From a virus: 64,000 nucleotides of DNA. The stretch is from the IMG/VR virus record IMGVR_UViG_3300031578_000004, positions 1 through 64,000 of that record; one strand, 5' to 3'. The first letter of the stretch is position 1. Every line of letters begins with the position of its first letter. Below are positions 42,952 to 49,756 of the stretch, piece by piece. Made by a program: the position numbers and the translations under genes. A model generated the notes under the pieces. It saw only the letters and a program-made list of their open reading frames with translations, did not search any database and was not told the DNA's origin.

Positions 42952-43467
42952 CTATTTCTCTTTAACTGGAAATGTTTTATCTAATAAGATATTCATTTCT
43001 CTATAAATTTTTAAGAATTCATCTAAAGAAACTTCTTCTCTCTTCTTTACCTCATCTTCAACCATTACTTCATGTAGTCTAAAGAATGCCGACTTATAAT
43101 CAGAACGGAAGCATTTTAATACATTTACCCACTTTTTATATTCCTCTCCTATTTTAACTCCTTTGTTATCTTCATCATCTTTTTCGTCTTTTGTTCTTAT
43201 TTTAATTATTAACCTTTGAATAATTTTATTGCGACCATCCGATTCATCTATCCTATATGTATCCGTGATATTGATAATTGCTTTTGGTGTTTCGACCGTA
43301 AACCCCTTTTCTCTACCTCTTGTTTTCTTAGTTTGTTCTTTTTCAATATCTATATCTTCTTCTTGAACTTCATTATTAACTTTTTCTTTAACAGGTTTGG
43401 TATCCTTTTTTATATCTTTCTTTTGTTGTGTAGTATTTTTATTTATTTCAACTTTTGCCTTTGCCAT
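42952..43467 (-). CDS. Charged protein with disordered N-terminus
   Basis: 171 residues: about 55 residues of Lys/Glu repeats, then a compact part with INITDTYRIDESDGRNKII and a Lys/Asp-rich loop. Ends EMNILLDKTFPVKEK. May bind nucleic acid or another replication protein; not recognised. Confidence 0.5.
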   Translation of the reverse strand: MAKAKVEINKNTTQQKKDIKKDTKPVKEKVNNEVQEEDIDIEKEQTKKTRGREKGFTVETPKAIINITDTYRIDESDGRNKIIQRLIIKIRTKDEKDDEDNKGVKIGEEYKKWVNVLKCFRSDYKSAFFRLHEVMVEDEVKKREEVSLDEFLKIYREMNILLDKTFPVKEK

Positions 43468-43512
43468 ATATTTACCTCCATATAATTTTATATTTATTCT
43501 ATATTTTATTAT

Positions 43513-43812
43513 CTACTTGCTTTTAACTAGGTTAACATCTGCAATTCTACCTTCAGAAACCTTAATACTGACAATATCTCCAGTTTCAATTTCTAAGAAG
43601 TCATATTTGCCGATTGCTCCAAGTGTCATACTCTCTTCATTTATGTATATTGTCTTGGTTGTATTACCTACTGAAGCAGTTACCTTATCACTATCTATTA
43701 ATATTATTGTTGCTTGATATTCTCCTTTGAGAGATTGTTGTGTGCAGGATGCTAGGGTTAGTGTTGTTAGTATTAAGGTTATTACTAGAATTATCGTTAT
43801 TAGTTTTTTCAT
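43513..43812 (-). CDS. Secreted lipoprotein
   Basis: 99 residues. Lys-Lys start, hydrophobic signal (about 4-20) and the lipobox LASC with the lipidated Cys at about residue 23, so it is predicted to be exported and anchored outside the membrane. The mature part is a beta-rich domain (ATIILIDSDKVTASVGN, GDIVSIKVSEG) of OB-like look. Phage lipoproteins often mediate superinfection exclusion or lysogenic conversion (family knowledge); for this one it is inference. Confidence 0.75.
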   Translation of the reverse strand: MKKLITIILVITLILTTLTLASCTQQSLKGEYQATIILIDSDKVTASVGNTTKTIYINEESMTLGAIGKYDFLEIETGDIVSIKVSEGRIADVNLVKSK

Positions 43813-43835
43813 TATTTTTATATTCTCCTTTTTTA

Positions 43836-44051
43836 TTATAATAAAGTTTCTAAATCTTCTATTATTTTAATTGTATTTACTAAATCTTCACTAAATCCAG
43901 ATGCTCTTAAAAACAATTTAAATTCATCTACTAGCAATTCAAAATCTGAATAATCTTCTATACACGCTGTTGTTAATGTTTTAGTCGTTAATGATTCTTG
44001 ACCAAATTCATCTGTATATGAAAAACTTATTTTTAACATTTTTTCTTCCAT
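43836..44051 (-). CDS. Small protein of unknown function
   Basis: 71 residues, beta start (MLKISFSYTDEFG) and acidic helical end. GGAG with a TATAAAA spacer before ATG. Nothing recognised. Confidence 0.45.
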   Translation of the reverse strand: MEEKMLKISFSYTDEFGQESLTTKTLTTACIEDYSDFELLVDEFKLFLRASGFSEDLVNTIKIIEDLETLL

Positions 44052-44053
44052 TT

Positions 44054-44245
44054 TTATATCTCCTTTTCCTGATTATTTCTCACTATCTCAAGTTGATTTT
44101 CTACATATTGCAAGTGCCTTTTTATCTCTAATATTTTTTCTTCTCCACAACATTCATCATCAGCTAAAAACTTATCAAGTAAATAACAAGATTCAAATCT
44201 ATCTGATTCTAAATAATTAGGGCATTTGCTTTTAATACACTTCAT
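44054..44245 (-). CDS. Small cysteine-containing protein
   Basis: 63 residues with CIKSKCPNY, SCYLL and ECCGE, five or six cysteines in the first half, and a coiled-coil end. GGAGG site. Confidence 0.5.
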   Translation of the reverse strand: MKCIKSKCPNYLESDRFESCYLLDKFLADDECCGEEKILEIKRHLQYVENQLEIVRNNQEKEI

Positions 44246-44277
44246 ATATTACCTCCAAACTTGTCTTTTATTATAAA

Positions 44278-44399
44278 TTAGTCCTCTTCATCTTCATCAT
44301 CGGTTGAATACTTGCAAAAATCTTCATCTCCTTCTAATATTTCTATAAACGCATTTTCAATAACTGATGCTTCAATAAATTTTACTTTCTTTAAACCAT
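44278..44399 (-). pseudogene. Small acidic-tail gene with a probable one-base deletion at its start
   Basis: GGAGGCA-ATG at 44399 opens only ATG GTT TAA. One base over, a well-formed frame follows (KKVKFIEASVIENAFIEILE, acidic end DDEDEED, TAA at 44278). Adding one base in the GGTTT run would join the start to it. Alternatively the frame is an overlapping extension of the gene at 44372. Confidence 0.4.
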
Positions 44400-44554
44400 T
44401 GCCTCCAGTTAATAAATTTTTTAAATTGGACATCATCTAATTTCTTAATATCCTCAACCCAAAATTCTTTATTGCTAGGTATATGTATATATCTATCTCC
44501 TGCGTATTCAAAATTATTTTCTTTGAGAACTTTTATTCTTTTATCCCAATCCAT
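44372..44554 (-). CDS. Small protein of unknown function
   Basis: 60 residues, Trp/Lys-rich (WVEDIKKLDDVQFKKFINWR). GGGAG site. Overlaps the damaged acidic-tail gene downstream. Confidence 0.5.
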   Translation of the reverse strand: MDWDKRIKVLKENNFEYAGDRYIHIPSNKEFWVEDIKKLDDVQFKKFINWRQWFKESKIY

Positions 44555-44590
44555 ACAAATCTCCCTTCACATAATTACTTGTATGTTGTC

Positions 44591-44631
44591 ATAGTGTTAT
44601 TTGCTTCGCTATATTCTTGAATTGTGCAACT
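44591..44631 (-). repeat. Intergenic linker element, copy E1
   Basis: Minus strand: begins right after the TAG of the methyltransferase remnant as TTGCACAATTCAAGAATAT and ends with an ACACTAT. See E3, E4 and E6-E8 for the fuller form. Confidence 0.65.
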
Positions 44632-44721
44632 AAACTATTTTGCTAATTTTTTCATTTGCTATGTTGTAGTAACTTTCGTCTAATTCAATTCCTATAAAGT
44701 TTCTATTAATATTTATACAGG
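44630..44721 (-). pseudogene. 3' fragment of a DNA methyltransferase
   Basis: The frame reading ININRNFIGIELDESYYNIAN, followed by EKISKIV and TAG, is the conserved C-terminal end of N6/N4 DNA methyltransferases and matches the end of the decayed gene at 10070 (NLNRKCIGIELDEKY). The rest of the enzyme is absent; a 29-codon small gene is joined to its 5' side. Confidence 0.7.
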
Positions 44722-44811
44722 TCAACAACGTACTTCTCCCTCTTTTTCTTGCGTAATAACAAAACCTTTTATTTGTTCGAGTGTGAGTTCTCTGCCAAAC
44801 ATTTCAATCAT
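44722..44811 (-). CDS. 29-residue peptide next to the methyltransferase fragment
   Basis: ATG behind GGGGTGAT; MIEMFGRELTLEQIKGFVIT and an EKEGEVRC end. Possibly the surviving start of a longer gene truncated when the methyltransferase fragment arrived. Confidence 0.4.
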   Translation of the reverse strand: MIEMFGRELTLEQIKGFVITQEKEGEVRC

Positions 44812-44815
44812 TTTA

Positions 44816-45004
44816 TCACCCCTTATATCGCAATATAATATATTTAGATAAATTAGCAAGTGCCTTTCTGTATTTTTCATTTTCTTCTATACAGGCAATT
44901 GCTGTTTCTAGTATGTCTTGCATTAATACACTGTTCATACTCCCATTCAAATCATTTATCTTGTTCTTTCGTAGGTATAATTCTAAATCTTTTTTGGTTT
45001 TCAT
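44816..45004 (-). CDS. Small helical protein in the linker block
   Basis: 62 residues (TKKDLELYLRKNKINDL, then a helix with ACIEENEKYRKALANL). GGGAGG site directly after linker E2. Nothing recognised. Confidence 0.5.
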   Translation of the reverse strand: MKTKKDLELYLRKNKINDLNGSMNSVLMQDILETAIACIEENEKYRKALANLSKYIILRYKG

Positions 45005-45017
45005 ATTACTAACCTCC

Positions 45018-45053
45018 CGCGTTATATATTCATAGTGTTCTTGATATGTGCAT
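45018..45053 (-). repeat. Intergenic linker element, copy E2
   Basis: Minus strand TTGATGCACATATCAAGAAC then ACTATGAATATATAACGCG. Unlike other copies it lies inside the 3' end of the preceding reading frame, which lost its earlier stop. Confidence 0.65.
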
Positions 45054-45218
45054 CAAGTATTTGAAAAATAAAATTATATTATATCCAAATACTTGAATAC
45101 GATTTTTATGTCCTATATATCCAATAACTACTAATCCGTTAATACTGTTACACATATAAGCACCTCCATGTCCGTCTATCTTTTTGGTAATCCATTCATC
45201 ATCGATATGTTTTTTCAT
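45030..45218 (-). CDS. Small protein running into linker E2
   Basis: 62 residues as read, but the last 12 codons (YLMHISRTL region) are encoded by linker E2, where other copies carry the stop codon; the original protein was probably about 50 residues. GGAG site 4 nt before ATG. Confidence 0.45.
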   Translation of the reverse strand: MKKHIDDEWITKKIDGHGGAYMCNSINGLVVIGYIGHKNRIQVFGYNIILFFKYLMHISRTL

Positions 45219-45240
45219 AATTCTCCAACTTTCATTACTT

Positions 45241-45279
45241 CGCGTTATATATTCATAGTGTTCTTGATATGTGCAACTA
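45241..45279 (-). repeat. Intergenic linker element, copy E3
   Basis: Minus strand TTGCACATATCAAGAACACT then ATGAATATATAACGCG, starting right after the TAG of the gene at 45277. Shares 30 contiguous positions with E2. Confidence 0.7.
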
Positions 45280-45573
45280 TTCTATCCATTCCAAATTAAG
45301 CAATGCCTTTTTCGCCCTTTCAAGGAACTCCTTGCCAACATACAGATTATGTTTCCCGTTTTCGTCTAACGGTTCAGACTCAAAAGCCTTAATTTGTTTT
45401 GATATAAAATCAAATCCTGCTTTACTCTTGATTTTTAATTCTTCATTTCTTCTATCCAATTCTGCTATTGTTGCAATTAAACTTAAAACAGTTGTATTCG
45501 CCCAATTGAATTGTGTTTCGGCTCTCGCTTTTATTTCTTGAATTTGTTTGTCTGTAAATATTATTTCACTCAT
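45277..45573 (-). CDS. Helical protein in the linker block
   Basis: 98 residues from the ATG at 45573 (GTGAGG, 7 nt); a longer frame to 45612 would overlap the neighbour. SEIIFTDKQIQEIKARAETQ then TIAELDRRNEELKIK is a long helix of coiled-coil type. Nothing recognised. Confidence 0.55.
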   Translation of the reverse strand: MSEIIFTDKQIQEIKARAETQFNWANTTVLSLIATIAELDRRNEELKIKSKAGFDFISKQIKAFESEPLDENGKHNLYVGKEFLERAKKALLNLEWIE

Positions 45574-45601
45574 TTTAAACCTCACTTTCTGCAAATTAAT
45601 G

Positions 45602-45946
45602 TTACGATTCAACTTTCCCGCTCAAGATAGACAGCCATTCCTCATTAGGATTTAACCACTCGCCCGCATTGACATAAAATTGAATGTGCAATCCAAGGTC
45701 TGCGTGCTTATCATAGTGTACTTCACCATCAAATACCCTAAATGTATGTTGTCCTCTAAACTCCCTTGTATCAGTATTAAAATGTAACTCGTAAACCAAA
45801 CTAATTTCATGTCCTCTTGCTACTTCAATTGCTTTTTTCAATGCATCATCAAATTTGTCATATAAGAAATAATCGAACTCACCATTTAACGTTACTAAGT
45901 ATTCAAACAATGGTTTTTCTGTCTTTTTCAGCATTGGGTATTTCAC
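45602..45946 (-). CDS. Alpha-beta protein in the linker block
   Basis: 114 residues, GTG start behind GAAGGTGA. Contains FDYFLYDKFDDALKKAIEVA and repeated His/Asp positions (VHYDKHADLGLHIQF) but no known enzyme motif. Confidence 0.5.
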   Translation of the reverse strand: MKYPMLKKTEKPLFEYLVTLNGEFDYFLYDKFDDALKKAIEVARGHEISLVYELHFNTDTREFRGQHTFRVFDGEVHYDKHADLGLHIQFYVNAGEWLNPNEEWLSILSGKVES

Positions 45947-45966
45947 ATTTTCACCTTCTTTTTATT

Positions 45967-46016
45967 ACGTAGTTTTATTCAGATAGTGACACTATTTTCT
46001 TGAAATGTGTAGCATT
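45967..46016 (-). repeat. Intergenic linker element, copy E4
   Basis: Minus strand GCTACACATTTCAAGAAAAT, then ATAGTGTCACTATCTGAATA and AAACTACGT. Carries the palindrome ATAGTG-T-CACTAT shared with E5, E7 and E8. A 9-codon frame (46050-46024) ends at its start. Confidence 0.75.
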
Positions 46017-46093
46017 ATTTTAATAAAATTAAATTCTTTAACATAGTTAATCTCCTTTCTATATTTCCTCCAAATACCTATACCAAGGCAATT

Positions 46094-46422
46094 TTAATAA
46101 AAACTATCTTCAAATTGACTACAAATATCATCTGCTAAAGACTTAGCACCTTCCGCAATCTTATCATCTGTCATTATTTCTTTATTTTTATCAATAACCT
46201 CAAACCACAACTTATCACCATATCCATATAAAGAACATTCATCACCATAAAAATTTAATATATAAAATCCATATTGGCTATCGGTATAAGAATCACATTT
46301 GCAACCAGTTTTATATTTGCCAAACTTAACTTCTCTAGTTACCCAATCTTTCCATATACTTTTTACTTTACTACCTTCTATGACTTTTTATTGTTTTGGT
46401 CTAGTAGGTTTGTGTCTCTCAT
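46094..46422 (-). pseudogene. Frameshifted small gene
   Basis: ATG at 46422 behind AAAGGAG opens 14 codons to a TAG. Removing one A from the A run near 46384-46388 joins it to a 95-codon frame with natural composition (WKDWVTREVKFGKYKTGCKC, then DICSQFEDSFY and TAA at 46094). A single-base change therefore broke the gene, or a sequencing error did. Product unknown. Confidence 0.55.
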
Positions 46423-46464
46423 TTATATTCTCCTTTCTTAATTTTCACTCCTTTGATGGTCTTT

Positions 46465-46818
46465 TTATTTATTTTTATATTTATTCATAAAATAAAACTG
46501 TGGTATTACTATTAAAAAGAGTATCCAGAAACGTTGTGTATAGACACTTACTATGAATATCGCCATTAGGATAAAAGCACCTATAAGCATATCTCTTAGA
46601 AAAATCCAGTTCTTATTTTTAATATCGGTATACACTATGCTAAATAATATTACAAAAATCATTAGTGTATTTACTATAGGAATAATAGGTATATAATATA
46701 TTTCTTTCAAAACTTGCTTAAAAGTCTTTTGTTTACTAACTGGCATATACCATGCCATAATACATATCATAAATGATAGTAGATACATGAATAACCACGT
46801 TGTTATTAAATTTAACAA
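46465..46818 (-). CDS. Membrane protein with three to four helices
   Basis: 117 residues, TTG start behind AGGAGG. Hydrophobic segments at about 4-24, 45-62, 75-92 and 95-110. No family recognised. Confidence 0.55.
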   Translation of the reverse strand: MLNLITTWLFMYLLSFMICIMAWYMPVSKQKTFKQVLKEIYYIPIIPIVNTLMIFVILFSIVYTDIKNKNWIFLRDMLIGAFILMAIFIVSVYTQRFWILFLIVIPQFYFMNKYKNK

Positions 46819-46831
46819 TATTTTATTCCTC

Positions 46832-47011
46832 CTATAAATGTCTATTTTTATAAAACTTATAATCTAATCTAAGCATCAGTCTAAGTGTTTTAAAGGCATT
46901 TTCTTCAGAACTTCCAATTCTTATCATATATGTAATAAATCTTGAAATTAGTGATTCACAAGTAACTAAACTACCTATAACAACACCTAATAATATCCAC
47001 CATATAAACAA
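46832..47011 (-). CDS. 59-residue single-helix membrane protein
   Basis: TTG start behind GGAGG (6 nt). N-terminal membrane helix (IWWILLGVVIGSLVT) followed by a basic cytoplasmic tail (LRLMLRLDYKFYKNRHL). Downstream of, and close to, another small gene. Confidence 0.55.
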   Translation of the reverse strand: MFIWWILLGVVIGSLVTCESLISRFITYMIRIGSSEENAFKTLRLMLRLDYKFYKNRHL

Positions 47012-47051
47012 ATTCTTCCTCCTTTATTTCACGACCAAATTGTTCTTCTAT

Positions 47052-47201
47052 CTAAATTGAATTACTGATACCAATAATTAAAAATCCTAAGAATAAATCA
47101 TTTGACATACCTAATGTTAATCCAATTCTAAATTCATCAGTAGTTCCAATATAAGTAACCCAATTTCTAGTAATCCATTTTTCTAACCAAAACTTTTTCA
47201 T
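47052..47201 (-). CDS. 49-residue small protein
   Basis: ATG overlaps the stop of the upstream gene (TAATG) behind GGAGG. Contains WITRNWVTYIGTTDEFRIG and a hydrophobic end (LFLGFLIIGIS), perhaps membrane-associated. Confidence 0.55.
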   Translation of the reverse strand: MKKFWLEKWITRNWVTYIGTTDEFRIGLTLGMSNDLFLGFLIIGISNSI

Positions 47202-47416
47202 TATTTATCCTCCTTTAAACAATCATATATGTCCTCATTATGTATTTTCTGACACCCACAACTTTTTGTATGATTATTCTTTAAATCTGCACCACGAACA
47301 AAAACTTCTTTATCACTTCCACAATCACACTTGCATAGCCATATACTTTTGCCTAAATATTTCATTGCTGTTAAATGATTAAATTTTAATCCTGTTAAAT
47401 CAATTAATTTACCCAC
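47201..47416 (-). CDS. Zinc-knuckle domain as in HNH/AP2 mobile proteins
   Basis: 71 residues, GTG start behind GGAGG. KFNHLTAMKYLGKSIWLCKC, CDCGSDKEVFVRGADLKN and TKSCGCQ make the small zinc-bound DNA-binding module that normally starts or accompanies HNH homing proteins. Here it stands alone, so it is either a remnant or an independent DNA-binding protein. Confidence 0.65.
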   Translation of the reverse strand: MGKLIDLTGLKFNHLTAMKYLGKSIWLCKCDCGSDKEVFVRGADLKNNHTKSCGCQKIHNEDIYDCLKEDK

Positions 47417-47427
47417 GTAAATCCTCC

Positions 47428-48072
47428 TTAATAAGTCTTGAAATAATCTTCCATATTTTTATGTTTAAATCTATCTTTCCAATTAGGTAAATCTTGCATC
47501 TCAGGCATATACTTTTCAAAGTGCATTACTGCAAAAGCATTCCATACAACAGCAGCCGAATGGTCTTCGTCATCCCAACCATCTATTAATTTAGTTAAAT
47601 GTCTCATACCACTATCAACACATCTTGAAATAGGCATCCCTTTTTCCCAATTTCTATCACTGTATTTATATGAGCCTAATTCTCCCCATTTTGCAAGTCT
47701 TATCAATCCTTTCGGTGATAGTAAATCATATCTACCTAGTTTATTTATTAATTCATATTTTGTTATTTTTATTGTAGATTCTGTTTCTATAATCTGAATA
47801 TAGTTTAAAATATTAGCTCCTACACCAGCTATAAAATCCTCTGTGCTATTACCACTTATATATTCAACATAGCAATAGAAAGCTTCATTTAAATAATCTT
47901 CTTTACTTTTAGTTGAATATTCTTCAATATGTTTTTCTATGTATTTTGCAGTTCTTCTTAATCCCTCTGTAGCTATTAAATCAAATCTTCCTTTACCTGT
48001 GGTAGTGTCTCTAACTGCTCCTGTACCAAATTCTTGTCTCTCTCCTGAGTCATGCATTTGACCATCAATCAT
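47428..48072 (-). CDS. dATP/dGTP diphosphohydrolase-like protein (DUF5664), internally duplicated
   Basis: 214 residues made of two related halves. Residues about 26-95 (GKGRFDLIATEGLRRTAKYI ...) and about 110-195 (LGRYDLLSPKGLIRLAKWGE, DRNWEKGMPISRCVDSGMRH, DEDHSAAVVWNAFAVMHF) both match the DUF5664 / dATP-dGTP diphosphohydrolase N-terminal family. Only the second half keeps the whole NWEKG..R..HL..DEDH set expected for metal-dependent nucleotide hydrolysis. Helps shape the dNTP pool (family knowledge). Confidence 0.75.
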   Translation of the reverse strand: MIDGQMHDSGERQEFGTGAVRDTTTGKGRFDLIATEGLRRTAKYIEKHIEEYSTKSKEDYLNEAFYCYVEYISGNSTEDFIAGVGANILNYIQIIETESTIKITKYELINKLGRYDLLSPKGLIRLAKWGELGSYKYSDRNWEKGMPISRCVDSGMRHLTKLIDGWDDEDHSAAVVWNAFAVMHFEKYMPEMQDLPNWKDRFKHKNMEDYFKTY

Positions 48073-48089
48073 TCTGTTCTATTCCTCCT

Positions 48090-48716
48090 TTAATTTCTTT
48101 TTAATATAATAATATTTGCTTTAGTTAAACCGAAATCCATAGCCTTTTGTGAAACTTTTTCACCTGTATCTTCCATAAAGAAGTCTATCTTATTACCTTT
48201 GATTAATCTTCCTGTATCTTCGGCGTGATATATTCCTGAAAAGTTTTTATATTCTTCATTAGTAAACTGAATATAAACTTTACTACCTAATGGTATAACA
48301 CTTGGGTCAACTGCTATTACTCTTGCTGTCTTATATGTATGACCTTTTAAATCAAATCCTGTTCTAGTAATGCCATAACCCCTTGATGTTATTTTCTTTC
48401 CACAGCTTTGTACGGATAAATCATAGGCTGACACTGTAAATCCTTCTAATATTTCATATGTATTTTCTTTTACTTGAGCCTTTGGTTTAGGATTATCCAT
48501 CCACTCTCTCAACTCAACAGGTAAACCATTCCAATTCTCTAAAAACTCATTTTGTTCCTTTGTAAATATGTATATGCTTTTATTACTTTTATATTCTTCG
48601 TTCTTTGTATTTTTTAAATTATTCGCATTACCAAACAATATCACAGCTATTAAAATTATTCCTAGTAAACATTCATATAACCTGTATTTATCCACATCAT
48701 CTTGATACTTTTTCAT
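48090..48716 (-). CDS. Membrane-anchored 3D-domain cell-wall protein
   Basis: 208 residues from the ATG at 48716 (GGAGGTT). One N-terminal membrane helix (about 10-30), a linker, then a 3D domain: FTVSAYDLSVQSCGK, GYGITRTG, VIAVDPSVIPLGSKVYI and YHAEDTGRLIKGNKIDFFM with the three aspartates. Related domains are peptidoglycan lytic enzymes (YuiC, Sps proteins). It could remodel the wall of the infected or lysogenic cell. First gene after the promoter at 48790. Confidence 0.8.
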   Translation of the reverse strand: MKKYQDDVDKYRLYECLLGIILIAVILFGNANNLKNTKNEEYKSNKSIYIFTKEQNEFLENWNGLPVELREWMDNPKPKAQVKENTYEILEGFTVSAYDLSVQSCGKKITSRGYGITRTGFDLKGHTYKTARVIAVDPSVIPLGSKVYIQFTNEEYKNFSGIYHAEDTGRLIKGNKIDFFMEDTGEKVSQKAMDFGLTKANIIILKRN

Positions 48717-48789
48717 ATGTATAACCTCCGTCAATTTATTATAGTACTTATTGGTGAAAAATCTAATAATTTATATCTCCCATAATTTA

Positions 48790-48831
48790 ATTATAACACC
48801 GTTAATTTATATGTCAATACCTAGTTTTATA
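48790..48831 (-). promoter_or_regulatory. Promoter, TTGACA-N16-TATAAT with TATAAAA box at 7 bp
   Basis: Minus-strand TTGACA (48812-48817), 16-bp spacer, TATAAT (48790-48795), TATAAAA (48825-48831). Confidence 0.88.
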
Positions 48832-48854
48832 TTTTTTGTTTTGTATTATAAATC

Positions 48855-48902
48855 GTAACAAATGGATTGCTATATCTCGTATAACATTAATCCAATTGCT
48901 AC
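48855..48902 (-). terminator. Hairpin after the 48916 gene
   Basis: GTAACAAATGGATT (48855-48868) pairs with AATCCAATTGCTAC (48889-48902) with three mismatches. It separates the gene at 48916 from the promoter at 48790. Confidence 0.5.
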
Positions 48903-48915
48903 TTTTTTATATGTT

Positions 48916-49476
48916 CTATTGTTTGCTTAATTGTTTTATGTAACTTATGTTATAGCAGACCAAGCTTTTTAAATTTCTTTTCTGTAAGTAGAAACCGTAT
49001 ATGTCAGAGGCATCTAATCCAATATGTATTAATCCTAAGATTCTATCAAATATATGCTGTTCTATTGGTTCAAGAAATAGCTCTTGCAAAGTCATATGGA
49101 GTGCCGAGTGACACTCATATTTAATCATTTTATCCATTACACCTAAATATTCATCTGTACTACCCCTACTATCTAATATGTATCTTCTATATTTCCTAAA
49201 TTGCTGTGCAATATTTCCATCAGCATCATAAAACTTTTCATAAAACACTTTAAGTCTTTCTGTTGTGTTACAAAGTAAGTTTGCTAACTTGATAAAATAG
49301 TAGCTGTGAAGCTCTAGGATGCCTTTAAAGACATTTTGGGGATATATATAGTTATAATAGTATAATACTTTGTTGTTTTTAAGACCTAATATCTCATCAT
49401 TTAATCCTAATTCAAATATAAACCTATTAACCTCTGCAACCATTTCTTGAGCAGATAACTTAGTGTTTTCCTTCAT
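48916..49476 (-). CDS. Unrecognised helical protein
   Basis: 186 residues, all-helical look, rich in Leu, Tyr and Ile; TTERLKVFYEKFYDADGN and HMTLQELFLEPIEQHIFDRI are typical stretches. AAAGGAG site. Next to the IscB element, which appears not to have cut any gene. Confidence 0.5.
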   Translation of the reverse strand: MKENTKLSAQEMVAEVNRFIFELGLNDEILGLKNNKVLYYYNYIYPQNVFKGILELHSYYFIKLANLLCNTTERLKVFYEKFYDADGNIAQQFRKYRRYILDSRGSTDEYLGVMDKMIKYECHSALHMTLQELFLEPIEQHIFDRILGLIHIGLDASDIYGFYLQKRNLKSLVCYNISYIKQLSKQ

Positions 49477-49517
49477 GTTTTTCTCTCCTTTACATTATAA
49501 TTTGGTGTTGTAAATTT

Positions 49518-49563
49518 TTGTCGAAAACTTTTGTTTGTATTATAAAGAGAAAAACATTATAAT
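49518..49563 (+). promoter_or_regulatory. Plus-strand promoter pair for a small RNA
   Basis: Two overlapping candidates: TTGTCG-N17-TATAAA (49518-49546) and TTGTAT-N17-TATAAT (49535-49563), pointing right against all neighbouring genes. Confidence 0.6.
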
Positions 49564-49567
49564 GATT

Positions 49568-49640
49568 TGTAGGCAAAAGTCGTGAACTCGGCAAAAGACA
49601 CACGATTGCTACAGAGGCTAGAGGAAACTCTAGCTTTTTG
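49568..49640 (+). ncRNA. Candidate small RNA with own promoter and terminator
   Basis: About 73 nt, noncoding. A nested stem TGTAG/CTACA (49568-49572, 49609-49613) encloses TCGTG/CACGA (49580-49584, 49601-49605); then GCTAGAG-GAAA-CTCTAGC (49617-49634) with a GNRA loop followed by TTTTTGTTTTT is a textbook intrinsic terminator. It is the only transcript seen on the plus strand right of 6 kb. Target unknown; an antisense or trans-acting regulator is inference. Confidence 0.65.
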
Positions 49641-49756
49641 TTTTTCTCAAACTTTTTTGTTAATTGTTTTTTAATTAAATATGTAGAACATTTTATTTTA
49701 TATCTCTTATTTTATATCTCTTATTTTATATCTCTTATTTTATTACCTCAACAAGA

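Noticed and set aside
49690-49742. Tandem TCTTATTTTATA repeats
   Set aside because: Three short AT-rich units next to the IscB end; not a CRISPR (no spacers) and no clear function, probably slippage.
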